NCBI RefSeq assembly: GCF_900116605.1
Contig: NZ_FPBC01000002.1
Span: 310,001 to 374,000 of the forward strand
Source: Pseudomonas marincola
Lineage (GTDB): Bacteria; Pseudomonadota; Gammaproteobacteria; Pseudomonadales; Pseudomonadaceae
Length of the DNA: 64,000 bases
Direction of reading: 5' to 3'
Shown here piece by piece: positions 20,359-31,479 of this stretch. Position numbers and translations under genes: made by a program. Within the stretch, counting starts at the first letter, position 1, and each line of letters opens with the position of its first letter. The notes beneath the pieces are model-generated. The model did not search any database. It was not told where the DNA came from and worked only from the letters and a program-made list of their open reading frames with translations.

Positions 20359-20581
20359 CCGGAACACTGAAGCTTGCTCACTTACCCTGTAGCGGTTCTG
20401 CGGTGCTGTGTAACGCTGTTTGACGCGGGTTGTGTTGCCTCAAACATGTCGGACCTGCATATCACCCAGAGTAAGCAGATTGTCTGCCGGGTCGCTTCGG
20501 CTTCTGCCGTGCGCTTTGCTCAGCCCTGATATCAGTATGGCTGTTTTGCAGGAAAGCACAGGGTTTGCTTTGGCGACTCCC

Positions 20582-22090
20582 TCACATTAATCGTTTGCGC
20601 TCGCTGGACGGTGCTATGCCGAGTGACTCACGGTATTTGGCAACGGTGCGGCGAGCGACTTGAATACCTTGTGCCTCCAGTAAACCAGCGATCTTGCTGT
20701 CGCTCAATGGCTTTTTTGCATTTTCCGCAGCAACCAGTTTTTTAATGATTGCGCGAATCGCTGTCGACGAGCATTCACCGCCTTCAGAGGTGCTTACGTG
20801 GCTTGAGAAGAAATATTTCAACTCGTAAATGCCGCGTGGTGTGTGCATGAATTTTTGCGTGGTGACGCGTGAAATCGTCGACTCGTGCATACCGACAGCC
20901 TCGGCAATATCGTGCAGAACCAGCGGTTTCATGGCCTCGTCACCATAGTCGAGGAAGCCGCGCTGGTGCTCGACAATCTGCGTGGCAACCTTCATCAGGG
21001 TTTCGTTGCGGCTCTGCAAGCTCTTGATGAACCAGCGCGCTTCCTGCAACTGATTACGCATGAAGGTGTTATCGGCGCTTGAGTCTGCGCGGCGCACGAA
21101 ACCTGCGTACTGCGGGTTGACCCGCAAGCGCGGCATGGCTTCCTGATTGAGTTCTACCAGCCAGCGGTCATTGTGTTTGCGCACAATGACGTCGGGCACC
21201 ACATACTCCGGCTCGCCAGACTCGATCTGCGAGCCGGGGCGCGGGTTGAGGCTCTGGATCAGCTCAATGACCTGACGCAGTTCGTCTTCCTTGAGCTTCA
21301 TGCGGCGCATCAGTTGGCTGTAGTCGCGGCTGCCCAGCAGGTCGAGGTAATCATTTGCCAGACGCTGGGCTTCAGCCAGCCAAGGTGTTTTCGCGGGCAA
21401 TTGGCGCAGCTGCAGCAACAGGCACTCGCTGAGGGTGCGTGCGGCAATGCCAGCGGGCTCGAACTGCTGGATGCGGTGCAGAACTGCTTCGACTTCATCA
21501 AGCTCGATGTCGAGTTCCGGGTCGAATGCGCTGACCACTTCATCGAGGGTTTCTTCGAGATAACCCTGCTGATTGATGCAGTCGATCAGGGTCGCCGCGA
21601 TAAGCCGGTCTTTGTCCGACATTGGCGACAGGTTGAGTTGCCACAACAAATGGCTTTGCAGGCTTTCGCCTGTCGAGGTGCGCGTGGTGAAGTCCCACTC
21701 GTCATCGTCGTTGCTGGGCAGGCTGCTGGCGCTTGTCTGATAAACGTCTTCCCAGGCGGTATCTACCGGCAGCTCATTGGGAATGCGCTCATTCCACTCG
21801 CCATCTTCCAGGTTGTCTACGGTTTGCGACGGTTCCTGATAGGTCGGTTCCTGGAAATTGGCCTCTTCCTGATTCGGTGAGGCAGCCGTTTCCGCTCCGT
21901 CAGCCATAGGGTCGGAATTATCGAAGTCGTCGCCATCTTCTTGGCGCTCGAGCATCGGATTGGACTCCAACGCCTCCTGAATCTCTTGTTGCAGATCCAG
22001 GGTTGAGAGTTGAAGTAGGCGGATGGCTTGTTGCAGCTGAGGCGTCATCGTCAGCTGCTGGCCCATCTTCAGGACTAGCGATGGTTTCAT
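20582..22090 (-). CDS. rpoN: RNA polymerase sigma-54 factor
   Basis: Sigma-54 of 502 residues. The order of parts is the Gln/Leu-rich activator-interacting region (residues 1-50, [23 protein letters not shown]), an acidic linker (about 50-130), the core-binding domain, a helix-turn-helix ([13 protein letters not shown]), and the RpoN box [10 protein letters not shown] at about 478-487, which reads the -24 element. It directs enhancer-dependent genes for nitrogen use, flagella and others. It lies downstream of the lpt genes and upstream of hpf-ptsN-rapZ-ptsO. Confidence 0.97.
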   Translation of the reverse strand: MKPSLVLKMGQQLTMTPQLQQAIRLLQLSTLDLQQEIQEALESNPMLERQEDGDDFDNSDPMADGAETAASPNQEEANFQEPTYQEPSQTVDNLEDGEWNERIPNELPVDTAWEDVYQTSASSLPSNDDDEWDFTTRTSTGESLQSHLLWQLNLSPMSDKDRLIAATLIDCINQQGYLEETLDEVVSAFDPELDIELDEVEAVLHRIQQFEPAGIAARTLSECLLLQLRQLPAKTPWLAEAQRLANDYLDLLGSRDYSQLMRRMKLKEDELRQVIELIQSLNPRPGSQIESGEPEYVVPDVIVRKHNDRWLVELNQEAMPRLRVNPQYAGFVRRADSSADNTFMRNQLQEARWFIKSLQSRNETLMKVATQIVEHQRGFLDYGDEAMKPLVLHDIAEAVGMHESTISRVTTQKFMHTPRGIYELKYFFSSHVSTSEGGECSSTAIRAIIKKLVAAENAKKPLSDSKIAGLLEAQGIQVARRTVAKYRESLGIAPSSERKRLM

Positions 22091-22217
22091 TGCAGACCTT
22101 ATTAACCGGCGTCTATGCGCAATCCACTACAGGGCATTTGAGCCACAAGGAGGCAGAGTATATGCCTTTCCCCGTGGCCTTTGCCTAGCACTGCTTTTGA
22201 GTTTGGGCATGATTCGG

Positions 22218-22943
22218 CTAGAGCCTGAACTCATGTCCCAAATAGACTTCTTTTACAATCTCGTTGGCCAGAATGGCTTCGGAGTCACCTTCGGCAATCA
22301 GTTGGCCGTCACTGACAATGTACGCAGTTTCGCAAATATCCAGCGTTTCGCGAACGTTGTGGTCGGTGATCAGAACGCCAATACCTTTGGCTTTCAGGTG
22401 GTGAATAATCTGTTTGATGTCCCCGACCGAAATCGGGTCCACCCCGGCAAATGGTTCGTCGAGCAGTATGAATTTAGGCGCCGTGGCCAGTGCGCGGGCA
22501 ATTTCAACCCGACGACGTTCACCGCCCGACAAGCTCATGCCGAGATTATCGCGGATGTGGTGAATATGAAATTCTTCAAGCAGGCTTTCCATCTCCGCGT
22601 GACGCGCAGCACGGTCGAGCTCCTTACGGGTCTCGAGAATCGCCATGATGTTGTCCGAGACGCTGAGCTTGCGAAAGATCGACGCTTCCTGCGGCAGATA
22701 ACCAATGCCGGCGCGCGCGCGGCCATGCATCGGCAGGTGGCTGACATCCAGGTCGTCGATCAAGACGCGACCCTGATCAGCCTGCACCAAGCCTACAATC
22801 ATGTAGAAACAGGTGGTTTTACCGGCGCCGTTAGGCCCGAGCAGGCCAACAATCTGGCCGCTTTCGATGTTCAGGCTGACGTCACGCACGACCTGGCGGC
22901 TTTTATAGCTTTTGGCCAAATGCTGGGCTTTCAGAATCGCCAT
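22218..22943 (-). CDS. lptB: LPS export ABC transporter ATPase LptB
   Basis: Cytoplasmic ATPase that powers LPS extraction by LptFG. The product is 241 residues. Walker A is GPNGAGKTT (36-44), the Q-loop is LPQEASIF, the signature is [15 protein letters not shown] and Walker B is [13 protein letters not shown], followed by the switch histidine in [11 protein letters not shown]. It starts two bases after the lptA stop codon, so the two are coupled. A 127-bp gap separates it from rpoN. Confidence 0.96.
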   Translation of the reverse strand: MAILKAQHLAKSYKSRQVVRDVSLNIESGQIVGLLGPNGAGKTTCFYMIVGLVQADQGRVLIDDLDVSHLPMHGRARAGIGYLPQEASIFRKLSVSDNIMAILETRKELDRAARHAEMESLLEEFHIHHIRDNLGMSLSGGERRRVEIARALATAPKFILLDEPFAGVDPISVGDIKQIIHHLKAKGIGVLITDHNVRETLDICETAYIVSDGQLIAEGDSEAILANEIVKEVYLGHEFRL

Positions 22944-22945
22944 CG

Positions 22946-23491
22946 TTATTCGGCCGCCTGTGGTTCAGCTGGTTTGCTTTTCGGCTGGATAACCATGTCG
23001 ATGCGCGGACGCGGTGTGGTGATCTGGTTGCCCGTGGCGCGACCGGCATTAACGATCTGACGCTGCGTGTCGTAGACGATTTTCTCGCCTTCGAAGGTAT
23101 TACCTTCTTGAATGACCTTGGCCTGATCGATCAGGACAATGCGATTCTTGCTGGCGAAATACTGGATGGTAAGGCCATAGGCTTTAACCAGTTCTTTGTC
23201 TTCTGCGGGCTTCTGCTCGTAATAAGCCGGTGTGCCGACAGAGGTGAACACGTCGATATCACCTTGAGCGGTTTGCGTGATCGTCACGGTATTGCCGGTG
23301 ATCTTCATGGTGCCCTGAGTGATGATCACATCGCCGCGGTACACGGCTACGCCCTGTTTATCATCCAGTTCGGCGCTGTCTGCTTGCACGCGAATGGGCT
23401 GATCTTTGTCAGAAGGCAGCGCCCAGGCATTGAAGCTGCCGAATGTGGCGCCCAAGCTGAGCAGAAGGGGAAGGGTTTTAACGAACCTCAT
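22946..23491 (-). CDS. lptA: LPS periplasmic bridge protein LptA
   Basis: Periplasmic beta-jellyroll protein of 181 residues that links LptC to LptD in the LPS bridge. A signal peptide ends near FNAWA (residue 24). The OstA/LptA_N domain is marked by [27 protein letters not shown] strands ([17 protein letters not shown]). The start codon lies inside the end of lptC (14-nt overlap), typical for this operon. Confidence 0.94.
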   Translation of the reverse strand: MRFVKTLPLLLSLGATFGSFNAWALPSDKDQPIRVQADSAELDDKQGVAVYRGDVIITQGTMKITGNTVTITQTAQGDIDVFTSVGTPAYYEQKPAEDKELVKAYGLTIQYFASKNRIVLIDQAKVIQEGNTFEGEKIVYDTQRQIVNAGRATGNQITTPRPRIDMVIQPKSKPAEPQAAE

Positions 23492-24053
23492 GCTGGCCTC
23501 TTACTTTGGACAGAAGGAGCATCCTGCTGTCATCCAAATATGCTTTCATTCCGACCGCGGTCGTTACGCCGTTGGCAGCGTCGATTCTAACGGCTTGCTC
23601 AGTCTGCGCATATTGTTTATCGGGGAATACTGTCAGTCTGCTGGTATTGAGTATGGTCGGACGACCTTTTGCATCGGTGCGCTCGACCTTCACCTTGTCG
23701 ATCAGCTCGACTTCCTGGCCGCCAGGGCCAATCTCGCCTTTTTCGCTGCGAACGTGCCACGGGTATTCCGTGCCACGGTAAAGCATCAGGTTAGGCAGCG
23801 TCACGTTGGTGATGTCGGTTGCCTTGAAGTGTTCCAGTTTGTCGGCCTTCAAGGTGTAGTGGCGGCTACCGTCCGGCATGTATTGCACGGTAGAGGTATT
23901 AACCACATAAAAATCGATTGGGCTGTCGTTAGTTGCCGCTGGCTGGCGATCCGAGAAGGTTTCCTGGTTGATGTTCCAGTAACCGACGGCCACGAGCAAT
24001 GCAGCCCCAATGGCGTACAGCAGCAGTGACAGCAATTTACGTGGGTTAGGCAT
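23478..24053 (-). CDS. lptC: LPS export protein LptC
   Basis: Bitopic inner-membrane protein, 191 residues, which receives LPS from LptBFG and passes it to LptA. One N-terminal membrane helix (LLSLLLYAIGAALLVAVGYW) is followed by a periplasmic jellyroll domain. The start is MPNPRKLLSLL; the open frame continues upstream into kdsC, but that part is not LptC-like. It is 8 nt after kdsC and overlaps lptA. Confidence 0.92.
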   Translation of the reverse strand: MPNPRKLLSLLLYAIGAALLVAVGYWNINQETFSDRQPAATNDSPIDFYVVNTSTVQYMPDGSRHYTLKADKLEHFKATDITNVTLPNLMLYRGTEYPWHVRSEKGEIGPGGQEVELIDKVKVERTDAKGRPTILNTSRLTVFPDKQYAQTEQAVRIDAANGVTTAVGMKAYLDDSRMLLLSKVRGQHEVR

Positions 24054-24061
24054 AATCAATT

Positions 24062-24601
24062 CTATAAGTAAGCGGCTTGAGCAGCTTCGAGGCTGCCTTG
24101 GGCTTGCATGATCAGCTCGCAAAACTCGCGCGCTGCACCTTCTCCGCCTTTGGCCTGAGTCACTGCGAAGGCGTGTTCGCGGACAAACGGGTCGGCGCTG
24201 GCAACTGCCATACCCAAGCCAACGCGGCGAATAACCGGCAAGTCGGGCAAGTCATCGCCGAGGTAGGCCACTTCAGCATAGTCGAGACCGAGTTCGCCAA
24301 GCAGTTCGTCCAGTACCACCAGTTTATCTTCTCGCCCTTGGTACAGGTGCTGAATGCCGAGGTTTTGCGCGCGACGTTCAACCACCGGTGTTTTACGGCC
24401 GGTGATAATAGCGGTGCGCACGCCGGATTGGATCAGCAATTTAATGCCGTGGCCGTCGAGGGTGTTGAAGGTTTTGAATTCGCTGCCATCAACCAGAAAG
24501 TACAGTTTGCCGTCGGTCAGTACGCCGTCGACGTCGAAAATCGCCAGCTTGATCTTGGCGGCGCGCGCTTGCAGTTCGGTGCTTAGTGCTTGTTTAGTCA
24601 T
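24062..24601 (-). CDS. kdsC: 3-deoxy-manno-octulosonate-8-phosphatase KdsC
   Basis: HAD-family phosphatase (179 residues) that converts KDO-8-phosphate to KDO for the LPS inner core. The nucleophile/acid pair is Asp23 and Asp25 in AIFDVDGVLTDG. Motif II is TAIITGRKT and motif III/IV is AYLGDDLPDLPV. It lacks a cap domain, as expected for the tetrameric C0 subclass. The ATG overlaps the kdsD stop codon by one base, so the two steps of KDO synthesis are translationally linked. Confidence 0.96.
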   Translation of the reverse strand: MTKQALSTELQARAAKIKLAIFDVDGVLTDGKLYFLVDGSEFKTFNTLDGHGIKLLIQSGVRTAIITGRKTPVVERRAQNLGIQHLYQGREDKLVVLDELLGELGLDYAEVAYLGDDLPDLPVIRRVGLGMAVASADPFVREHAFAVTQAKGGEGAAREFCELIMQAQGSLEAAQAAYL

Positions 24602-25575
24602 TACAGAACACCGGCGCGCAACAGATCGTGCATGTTGAGGGCGCCTGTTGGCCGGTCGTTGTCATCGACAACCACCAGCGAGTTGATTTTGTGGTCTTCC
24701 ATTATTTTCAGGGCTTCCGCTGCGAGCATTTCGGCGCGTGCGGTCTTGCCATGAGAGGTCATGACCTGATCAATAGTTGCAGTGCGTACATCGATATTGC
24801 GATCGAGCGTGCGGCGCAAGTCACCGTCGGTGAAGATCCCAGCCAGTTTGCCGTCCGCCTCAAGTATTACCGCCATGCCCAGGCCTTTCTGGGTCATTAC
24901 CAGCAACGCATCGCGCAGGCTGGTGCCGCGGTTGACCACCGGCAGGCTCTCGCCGCTGTGCATCACATTCTCAACTTTGAGCAGCAAACGCCGGCCAAGT
25001 GCGCCGCCCGGGTGCGAGAACGCAAAGTCTTCGGCGGTGAATCCGCGGGCTTCAAGCAGCGCGATGGCTAGTGCGTCACCGAGTACCAACGCAGCAGTGG
25101 TCGAAGAGGTGGGCGCCAGATTGAGCGGGCAGGCTTCCTCGGCAACGCGTGCGTCCAGATTGACGTCCGCTGCGCGTGACAGTTCTGAGTCCGGGTTGCC
25201 GGTCATGCTGATAAGAGTGATGCCGAGGCGTTTGATCAACGGCAGCAGGGTGATGATTTCAGCGGTCGAGCCGGAATTGGACAGGGCCAGAACCGTATCG
25301 TCGCGGGTGATCATGCCCATGTCGCCATGGCTGGCTTCAGCCGGGTGCACAAAGAAAGCCGTGGTGCCGGTGCTGGCCAGTGTGGCCGCAATCTTGTTGC
25401 CGATGTGCCCGGATTTGCCCATGCCGACCACCACCACGCGGCCCTTGCTGGCGAGGATTAGTTCGCAGGCACGAACAAAATTGTCATCAATTCGCGGCAA
25501 CAGTGCTTCCACCGCCTGCAGTTCAAGGCGGATAGTGCGTTCCGCGGATTTGATCAGTTCGCTGGGCTGGCTCAT
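24601..25575 (-). CDS. kdsD: arabinose-5-phosphate isomerase KdsD
   Basis: Converts ribulose-5-phosphate to arabinose-5-phosphate, the first committed substrate for KDO. The product is 324 residues: an N-terminal SIS sugar-isomerase domain (GMGKSGHIGNKIAATLASTG; ALSNSGSTAEI) followed by two CBS domains (about 205-324). I used the ATG of MSQPSELIKSAERT; a TTG three codons upstream is also in frame, and neither has an obvious ribosome site. It is the first gene of kdsD-kdsC-lptC-lptA-lptB and is divergent from mlaF. Confidence 0.95.
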   Translation of the reverse strand: MSQPSELIKSAERTIRLELQAVEALLPRIDDNFVRACELILASKGRVVVVGMGKSGHIGNKIAATLASTGTTAFFVHPAEASHGDMGMITRDDTVLALSNSGSTAEIITLLPLIKRLGITLISMTGNPDSELSRAADVNLDARVAEEACPLNLAPTSSTTAALVLGDALAIALLEARGFTAEDFAFSHPGGALGRRLLLKVENVMHSGESLPVVNRGTSLRDALLVMTQKGLGMAVILEADGKLAGIFTDGDLRRTLDRNIDVRTATIDQVMTSHGKTARAEMLAAEALKIMEDHKINSLVVVDDNDRPTGALNMHDLLRAGVL

Positions 25576-25698
25576 GGTATTCAATCATCACGGTTGAACA
25601 AAAAGGGGGCGATTATATCGCGAAAGGGCGAGGGACTCACCGTGCAATTCCTCGGGCTGGACTAAACGCCAGTAAATACAAGCAAACCACCCGTGGTG

Positions 25699-25728
25699 TT
25701 GGGTAGGGCCGCGCAGCAGTGATATAGT
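25699..25728 (+). promoter_or_regulatory. possible sigma-70 promoter for the mla operon
   Basis: TTGGGT (25699-25704) and TATAGT (25723-25728) are spaced 18 bp apart, 89 bp before the mlaF ATG, in the kdsD/mlaF divergent gap. Pattern match only. Confidence 0.3.
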
Positions 25729-25817
25729 TCGCGGCTAATTTTGGGTGTCCGCCTGACGTGGTGCCTTCTTGGTGAAGTGGCGCGTCTACGAGGAAGCTTG
25801 TAGGTAATGGAGTCCAG

Positions 25818-26627
25818 ATGAACGCCGATGAAAAGTATGCGGTCGAGCTGAAAGGTCTGAGCTTTAAGCGCGGCACGCGCGATATCTTCAAAGATATCGA
25901 TATTCGCATACCGTGCGGCAAGGTTACCGGGATCATGGGGCCGTCCGGCAGTGGTAAAACCACGCTGTTGCGGCTTATTGGGGCTGAACTACGCCCCGAT
26001 GCAGGTGAGGTTTGGGTTAACGGGGTCAATCTGCCCACGCTTTCGCGTACCGAACTGTTCGATATGCGCAAGAAAATGGGCGTACTGTTCCAGAGCGGCG
26101 CACTGTTTACCGATCTTGATGTGTTCGAAAACGTAGCCTTCCCGTTGCGGGTTCACACCAAGCTGCCCGAAGCCATGATCCGTGACATCGTCCTGATGAA
26201 ACTTCAGGCGGTAGGTCTGCGTGGCGCCGTGCAGCTGATGCCCGATGAACTCTCAGGCGGTATGAAGCGCCGCGTCGCCCTGGCGCGAGCGATCGCGCTG
26301 GACCCGCGCATCCTCATTTATGACGAGCCATTTGTAGGGCAGGACCCGATCGCAATGGGGGTTTTGGTGCGCCTGATCCGCCTGCTCACTGATGCTTTGG
26401 GTATCACCAGCATTGTTGTCTCGCATGATTTGGCCGAAACCGCGAGCATCGCCGACTATCTCTATGTGGTGGGCGACACCCAGGTTTTGGGGCAGGGGAC
26501 TCCGGAGGAGTTGATGAATTCGGATAATCCGCGGGTTCGCCAGTTCATGCAGGGCACGCCTGATGGTCCCGTGCCGTTCCATTTTCCGGCGGACGATTAC
26601 CGCTCAGAATTGCTAGGGGGGCGCTGA
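25818..26627 (+). CDS. mlaF: phospholipid ABC transporter ATP-binding protein MlaF
   Basis: ATPase of the MlaFEDB complex, which keeps the outer leaflet asymmetric by moving phospholipids between outer and inner membrane. The product is 269 residues. Walker A is GPSGSGKTT, signature [15 protein letters not shown], Walker [13 protein letters not shown], switch [10 protein letters not shown]. Homologues in Pseudomonas are also known as Ttg2A, from the toluene-tolerance phenotype. The stop overlaps the mlaE start by one base. Confidence 0.95.
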   Translation: MNADEKYAVELKGLSFKRGTRDIFKDIDIRIPCGKVTGIMGPSGSGKTTLLRLIGAELRPDAGEVWVNGVNLPTLSRTELFDMRKKMGVLFQSGALFTDLDVFENVAFPLRVHTKLPEAMIRDIVLMKLQAVGLRGAVQLMPDELSGGMKRRVALARAIALDPRILIYDEPFVGQDPIAMGVLVRLIRLLTDALGITSIVVSHDLAETASIADYLYVVGDTQVLGQGTPEELMNSDNPRVRQFMQGTPDGPVPFHFPADDYRSELLGGR

Positions 26628-27424
26628 TGCGCAGAAAATCACCGCTCGAACGCGTGCAGTTGCTAGGCCGTGCCGGCATTGATGTCGTCACCAGCCTTGG
26701 CCGTTCGACCATTTTTCTGCTGGCGGCGCTGTTCGGGCGTGGCACCTCAGGGAAGTTCACTCAGCTTCTGATCAAGCAGCTGTATTCGGTTGGTGTGATG
26801 TCGCTGGCGATTATCGTCGTGTCCGGTGTGTTCATCGGCATGGTGTTGTCGCTGCAGGGCTTCAGCATTCTGGCCGCTTACGGCTCCGAACAAGCGGTTG
26901 GGCAGATGATTGCGCTGACCCTGTTGCGTGAACTCGGCCCGGTGGTGACTGCACTGTTGTTCGCCGGCCGCGCCGGTTCGGCACTGACCGCAGAGATCGG
27001 CAACATGAAATCGACCGAGCAGCTTTCGAGCCTGGCGATGATCGGTGTCGATCCGCTGAAATATATTGTGGCACCAAGATTGTGGGCCGGGTTTATCTCC
27101 ATGCCTTTGTTGGCGATGATATTCAGCGTCGTCGGGATCTGGGGCGGTTCGATGGTTGCTATCGACTGGCTGGGTGTCTACGAGGGCTCGTTCTGGTCCA
27201 ATATGCAGAACAGCGTGTCGTTCACCGATGATGTGGTTAACGGCATTATCAAGAGCATTGTGTTCGCCTTCGTGGTGACATGGATCGCGGTCTTTCAAGG
27301 CTATGACTGTGAGCCGACCTCGGAAGGCATCAGCCGCGCAACCACCCGAACAGTTGTTTATGCCTCGCTTGCAGTGCTGGGGCTGGACTTTATTCTGACT
27401 GCATTGATGTTTGGAGATTTCTGA
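26627..27424 (+). CDS. mlaE: phospholipid ABC transporter permease MlaE
   Basis: Inner-membrane permease of the Mla system (265 residues), of the MlaE/YrbE family. Several hydrophobic helices are visible, together with the conserved [26 protein letters not shown] segment (seen as [17 protein letters not shown]). The first stretch contains the elbow helix [16 protein letters not shown]. Both ends overlap neighbouring genes by one base (mlaF and mlaD), so the three are tightly coupled. Confidence 0.95.
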   Translation: MRRKSPLERVQLLGRAGIDVVTSLGRSTIFLLAALFGRGTSGKFTQLLIKQLYSVGVMSLAIIVVSGVFIGMVLSLQGFSILAAYGSEQAVGQMIALTLLRELGPVVTALLFAGRAGSALTAEIGNMKSTEQLSSLAMIGVDPLKYIVAPRLWAGFISMPLLAMIFSVVGIWGGSMVAIDWLGVYEGSFWSNMQNSVSFTDDVVNGIIKSIVFAFVVTWIAVFQGYDCEPTSEGISRATTRTVVYASLAVLGLDFILTALMFGDF

Positions 27425-27894
27425 TGCAAAACCGCACACTGGAAGTAGGTGTCGGCCTGTTCTTGCTGGCTGGTATGTTGGCTCTTATGTTGCTGGCATT
27501 GCGCGTAAGCGGTCTGGCTGTTGGCGCGGGCGAGGATACCTACAAGGTCTATGCGCATTTCGACAACATCGCTGGTCTGACCGTTCGCTCAAAGGTCACC
27601 ATGGCTGGCGTGAGCATCGGTAAAGTCACCGCAATCGACCTGGATCGCGACAGCTACACCGGTCGCGTTACCATGGAGTTGAACAAGGACGTGGATAACC
27701 TCCCGATCGACTCAACCGCGTCGATCCTCACGGCAGGCTTGCTGGGAGAAAAATACGTCGGTATCAGTGTAGGTGGTGAGGAAGAGCTACTGGCCGACGG
27801 CGGCACCATCCACGACACCCAGTCCTCACTGGTGCTGGAAGAATTGATTGGTAAGTTTCTGCTGAATTCGGTCAACAAAGATTCGGCCAACTAA
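27424..27894 (+). CDS. mlaD: outer membrane lipid asymmetry protein MlaD
   Basis: MCE-domain protein, 156 residues, with one N-terminal membrane helix (VGLFLLAGMLALMLLALRVSG). The single MCE domain runs from about residue 38 (VYAHFDNIAGLTVRSKVTMAGVSIG) to 115. It forms a hexameric ring on the periplasmic face of MlaE. The length matches the short MlaD of Pseudomonas. It is 11 nt before mlaC. Confidence 0.94.
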   Translation: MQNRTLEVGVGLFLLAGMLALMLLALRVSGLAVGAGEDTYKVYAHFDNIAGLTVRSKVTMAGVSIGKVTAIDLDRDSYTGRVTMELNKDVDNLPIDSTASILTAGLLGEKYVGISVGGEEELLADGGTIHDTQSSLVLEELIGKFLLNSVNKDSAN

Positions 27895-27905
27895 CGAGGC
27901 TCAAA

Positions 27906-28538
27906 ATGATTAAGTTGTTGCGTAATAGCGTATTGGTATTGCTGGCAGCGTTGCCTCTGTTTGCCTCTGCAGCGCAGACGGCCACTGAGGTGGTTGAGAC
28001 GGCGACCAACACATTGTTGGCTGATCTGAAGGCCAACAAAGAACAGTATCGCGCTAATCCGGACGAGTTCTACGCCGCCCTCAACCGTATTCTGCTGCCG
28101 GTTGTAGACGTTGAAGGTATCTCGCGTGGCGTGATGACCGTGCGTTTTTCGCGCAAGGCTACGCCTGAGCAAATGACTCGCTTTGAAGAGAACTTCAAGC
28201 GCAGCCTGATGCAGTTTTATGGCAATGCACTGCTTGAGTACAACAACGAAGACGTCCGCGTGCTGCCAGAATCCGGCAAGCCGGGCGCTGACCGTGCCTC
28301 GGTGAATATGGAAATCACCGGTTCCGGTGGCGCGGTTTACCCGCTGACTTACACCATGGTGCGCAAAAACAACACCTGGGTCATGCGTAACCTGATCATT
28401 AACGGGATCAACGTTGGCAAGCTGTTCCGCGACCAGTTCGCCGAGCAGATGCAGGTCAAGAACAACGATCTCGATAAAGTGATCGATTCCTGGGCTGACG
28501 TCGTCGCCAAGGCGCGCAATGCAAAGGGTGATGCGTGA
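27906..28538 (+). CDS. mlaC: periplasmic phospholipid-binding protein MlaC
   Basis: Soluble periplasmic shuttle between the outer-membrane MlaA complex and MlaFEDB. The product is 210 residues, with a signal peptide ending near LFASA (about residue 22). The Tol_Tol_Ttg2 fold shows as the helical N-terminal half (YRANPDEFYAALNRILLPVVD) and a beta-sheet with YTMVRKNNTWVMRNLIINGINVG-type strands (part shown: WVMRNLIINGINVG). The stop overlaps mlaB by four bases. Confidence 0.93.
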   Translation: MIKLLRNSVLVLLAALPLFASAAQTATEVVETATNTLLADLKANKEQYRANPDEFYAALNRILLPVVDVEGISRGVMTVRFSRKATPEQMTRFEENFKRSLMQFYGNALLEYNNEDVRVLPESGKPGADRASVNMEITGSGGAVYPLTYTMVRKNNTWVMRNLIINGINVGKLFRDQFAEQMQVKNNDLDKVIDSWADVVAKARNAKGDA

Positions 28539-28843
28539 GTCAGGCCAGTATTGAGTCGTTATCGCCCGGCGTTTTGTGCCTGTGCGGAGACATCGACTTT
28601 ACCAGCGGGCCGTCACTGCGCGAGCAGGGCGGCAAGTTGATTGCCGCCAGCCAAAGCACACAGGTTGTCGTCAACTGCGCCAAAATTGAACGCTCAAGCA
28701 GCGTCGGTTTGTCTCTCTTGCTGGCCTTTATGCGCGATGCACAGGCCGCCGGGAAAAGCATTTTGGTGCGCGACATGCCGAAGGAATTGCATGAGTTGGC
28801 CCGGGTTTCGGGCCTGTTGGACATTTTACCTATCGAAGCCTGA
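28535..28843 (+). CDS. mlaB: STAS-domain protein MlaB
   Basis: Small cytoplasmic STAS protein (102 residues) that binds MlaF and is needed for assembly and activity of the MlaFEDB transporter. The GTG start overlaps the mlaC TGA (GTGA), so it is translationally coupled. The conserved STAS loop appears as IERSSSVGLSLLLAFM, where MlaB proteins carry a key Ser/Thr. It closes the mlaFEDCB set. Confidence 0.9.
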   Translation: MSQASIESLSPGVLCLCGDIDFTSGPSLREQGGKLIAASQSTQVVVNCAKIERSSSVGLSLLLAFMRDAQAAGKSILVRDMPKELHELARVSGLLDILPIEA

Positions 28844-28987
28844 GTGGGTGTGGCCGGCTCACCGGCTATCACGTGGGGTTCGCAGGGTATGGGCTTTTTT
28901 GTATGATGCACGACCCCGCGGGCCCGGAAGCCGTAAATCGGCCCCAAAACTCTGGCGCGCACATGAATTCGTTGATTGAGGTTGAGC

Positions 28988-30515
<1,528 letters not shown>

Positions 30516-30532
30516 TCAAACGCAATAGACGT

Positions 30533-30562
30533 CTGCGAGCAGGGTTTTAGAACTGCTCGCAG
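30533..30562. repeat. inverted repeat between murA and hisG
   Basis: A perfect 10-bp stem (CTGCGAGCAG / CTGCTCGCAG) with a 10-nt loop, 18 nt after the murA stop and 78 nt before hisG. There is no T-run, so it could be an mRNA-stabilising hairpin or a weak terminator. Confidence 0.5.
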
Positions 30563-30640
30563 GGTTGTCCTGCGTTTGCGGTTGCGCTGATTGCAATCGT
30601 GCCTGTGACGATACAACCGCTTTTAAAGGTTTGAATAAAA

Positions 30641-31276
30641 ATGCTCACCATTGCGTTGTCCAAAGGCCGCATTCTCGATGACACCCTGCCATTGTTGGCA
30701 GAGGCCGGCATTGTGCCGACAGAGAATCCGGATAAAAGCCGCAAGCTGATTATCCCGACGACACAGGAAGATGTTCGCCTGCTGATCGTGCGTGCGACCG
30801 ATGTACCGACCTATGTTGAGCATGGCGCGGCTGATCTGGGGATTGCAGGTAAAGACGTGCTGATGGAGTACGGCGGTCAGGGCTTGTATGAGCCGCTCGA
30901 CCTGCGTATCGCCCGTTGCAAGCTGATGACCGCTGGAGCTGTAGGTGCGCCGGAGCCGAAAGGCCGCCTGCGTATCGCCACCAAGTTCGTCAACGTTGCC
31001 AAGCGTTATTATGCCGAGCAGGGCCGTCAGGTCGATGTCATCAAGCTGTATGGCTCGATGGAATTGGCGCCGCTGGTGGGCCTTGCCGACAAGATTATCG
31101 ACGTGGTCGATACCGGTAACACGCTGCGTGCCAATGGCCTTGAGGCGCAAGACCTGATCGCCACGATCAGCTCGCGTCTGGTGGTCAACAAAGCGTCGAT
31201 GAAAATGCAGCACGCGCGCATCCAGGCGCTGATCGATGCCTTGCGCATTGCGGTCGAGTCGCGTCACCCAAGCTGA
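30641..31276 (+). CDS. hisG: ATP phosphoribosyltransferase catalytic subunit HisG (short form)
   Basis: First enzyme of histidine synthesis (ATP + PRPP to PR-ATP). The product is 211 residues, so this is the short form without the C-terminal histidine-binding domain. Short HisG needs the HisRS-like partner HisZ for activity and feedback control; no hisZ is present in this window, and in Pseudomonas it lies elsewhere. Motifs include LSKGRI near the N-terminus, [24 protein letters not shown] and the PRPP loop [10 protein letters not shown]. Confidence 0.95.
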   Translation: MLTIALSKGRILDDTLPLLAEAGIVPTENPDKSRKLIIPTTQEDVRLLIVRATDVPTYVEHGAADLGIAGKDVLMEYGGQGLYEPLDLRIARCKLMTAGAVGAPEPKGRLRIATKFVNVAKRYYAEQGRQVDVIKLYGSMELAPLVGLADKIIDVVDTGNTLRANGLEAQDLIATISSRLVVNKASMKMQHARIQALIDALRIAVESRHPS

Positions 31277-31299
31277 TTCCCTTCGGCATTACGCCGCAC

Positions 31300-31321
31300 T
31301 TTGCGCCACGGACGGCGCAAA
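31300..31321. repeat. inverted repeat between hisG and hisD
   Basis: TTTGCGCC and GGCGCAAA arms around ACGGAC, in the 203-bp gap between hisG and hisD. It may be a weak terminator for hisG, which would mean hisD has its own promoter. Confidence 0.4.
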
Positions 31322-31479
31322 TGCCGAATTCGCAGGAGCGACTCGGTTCCCCTATCCGTGTAATAGCCAGAATTGTCAGGTGCCCGCACGGTGCGGCTGG
31401 TATTGTATGGGCGCCTGAAAATCTTCGTTCTCAGGATTACGTACCCGTTTTGTGACCTTGCCAAACAATGAGGCCCGCT

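Noticed and set aside
28844..28987. Terminator between mlaB and ibaG
   Set aside because: A short GCCGG/CCGGC stem is not followed by a T-run, and the later TTTTTT at about 28894 has no adjacent stem, so I could not support a terminator.
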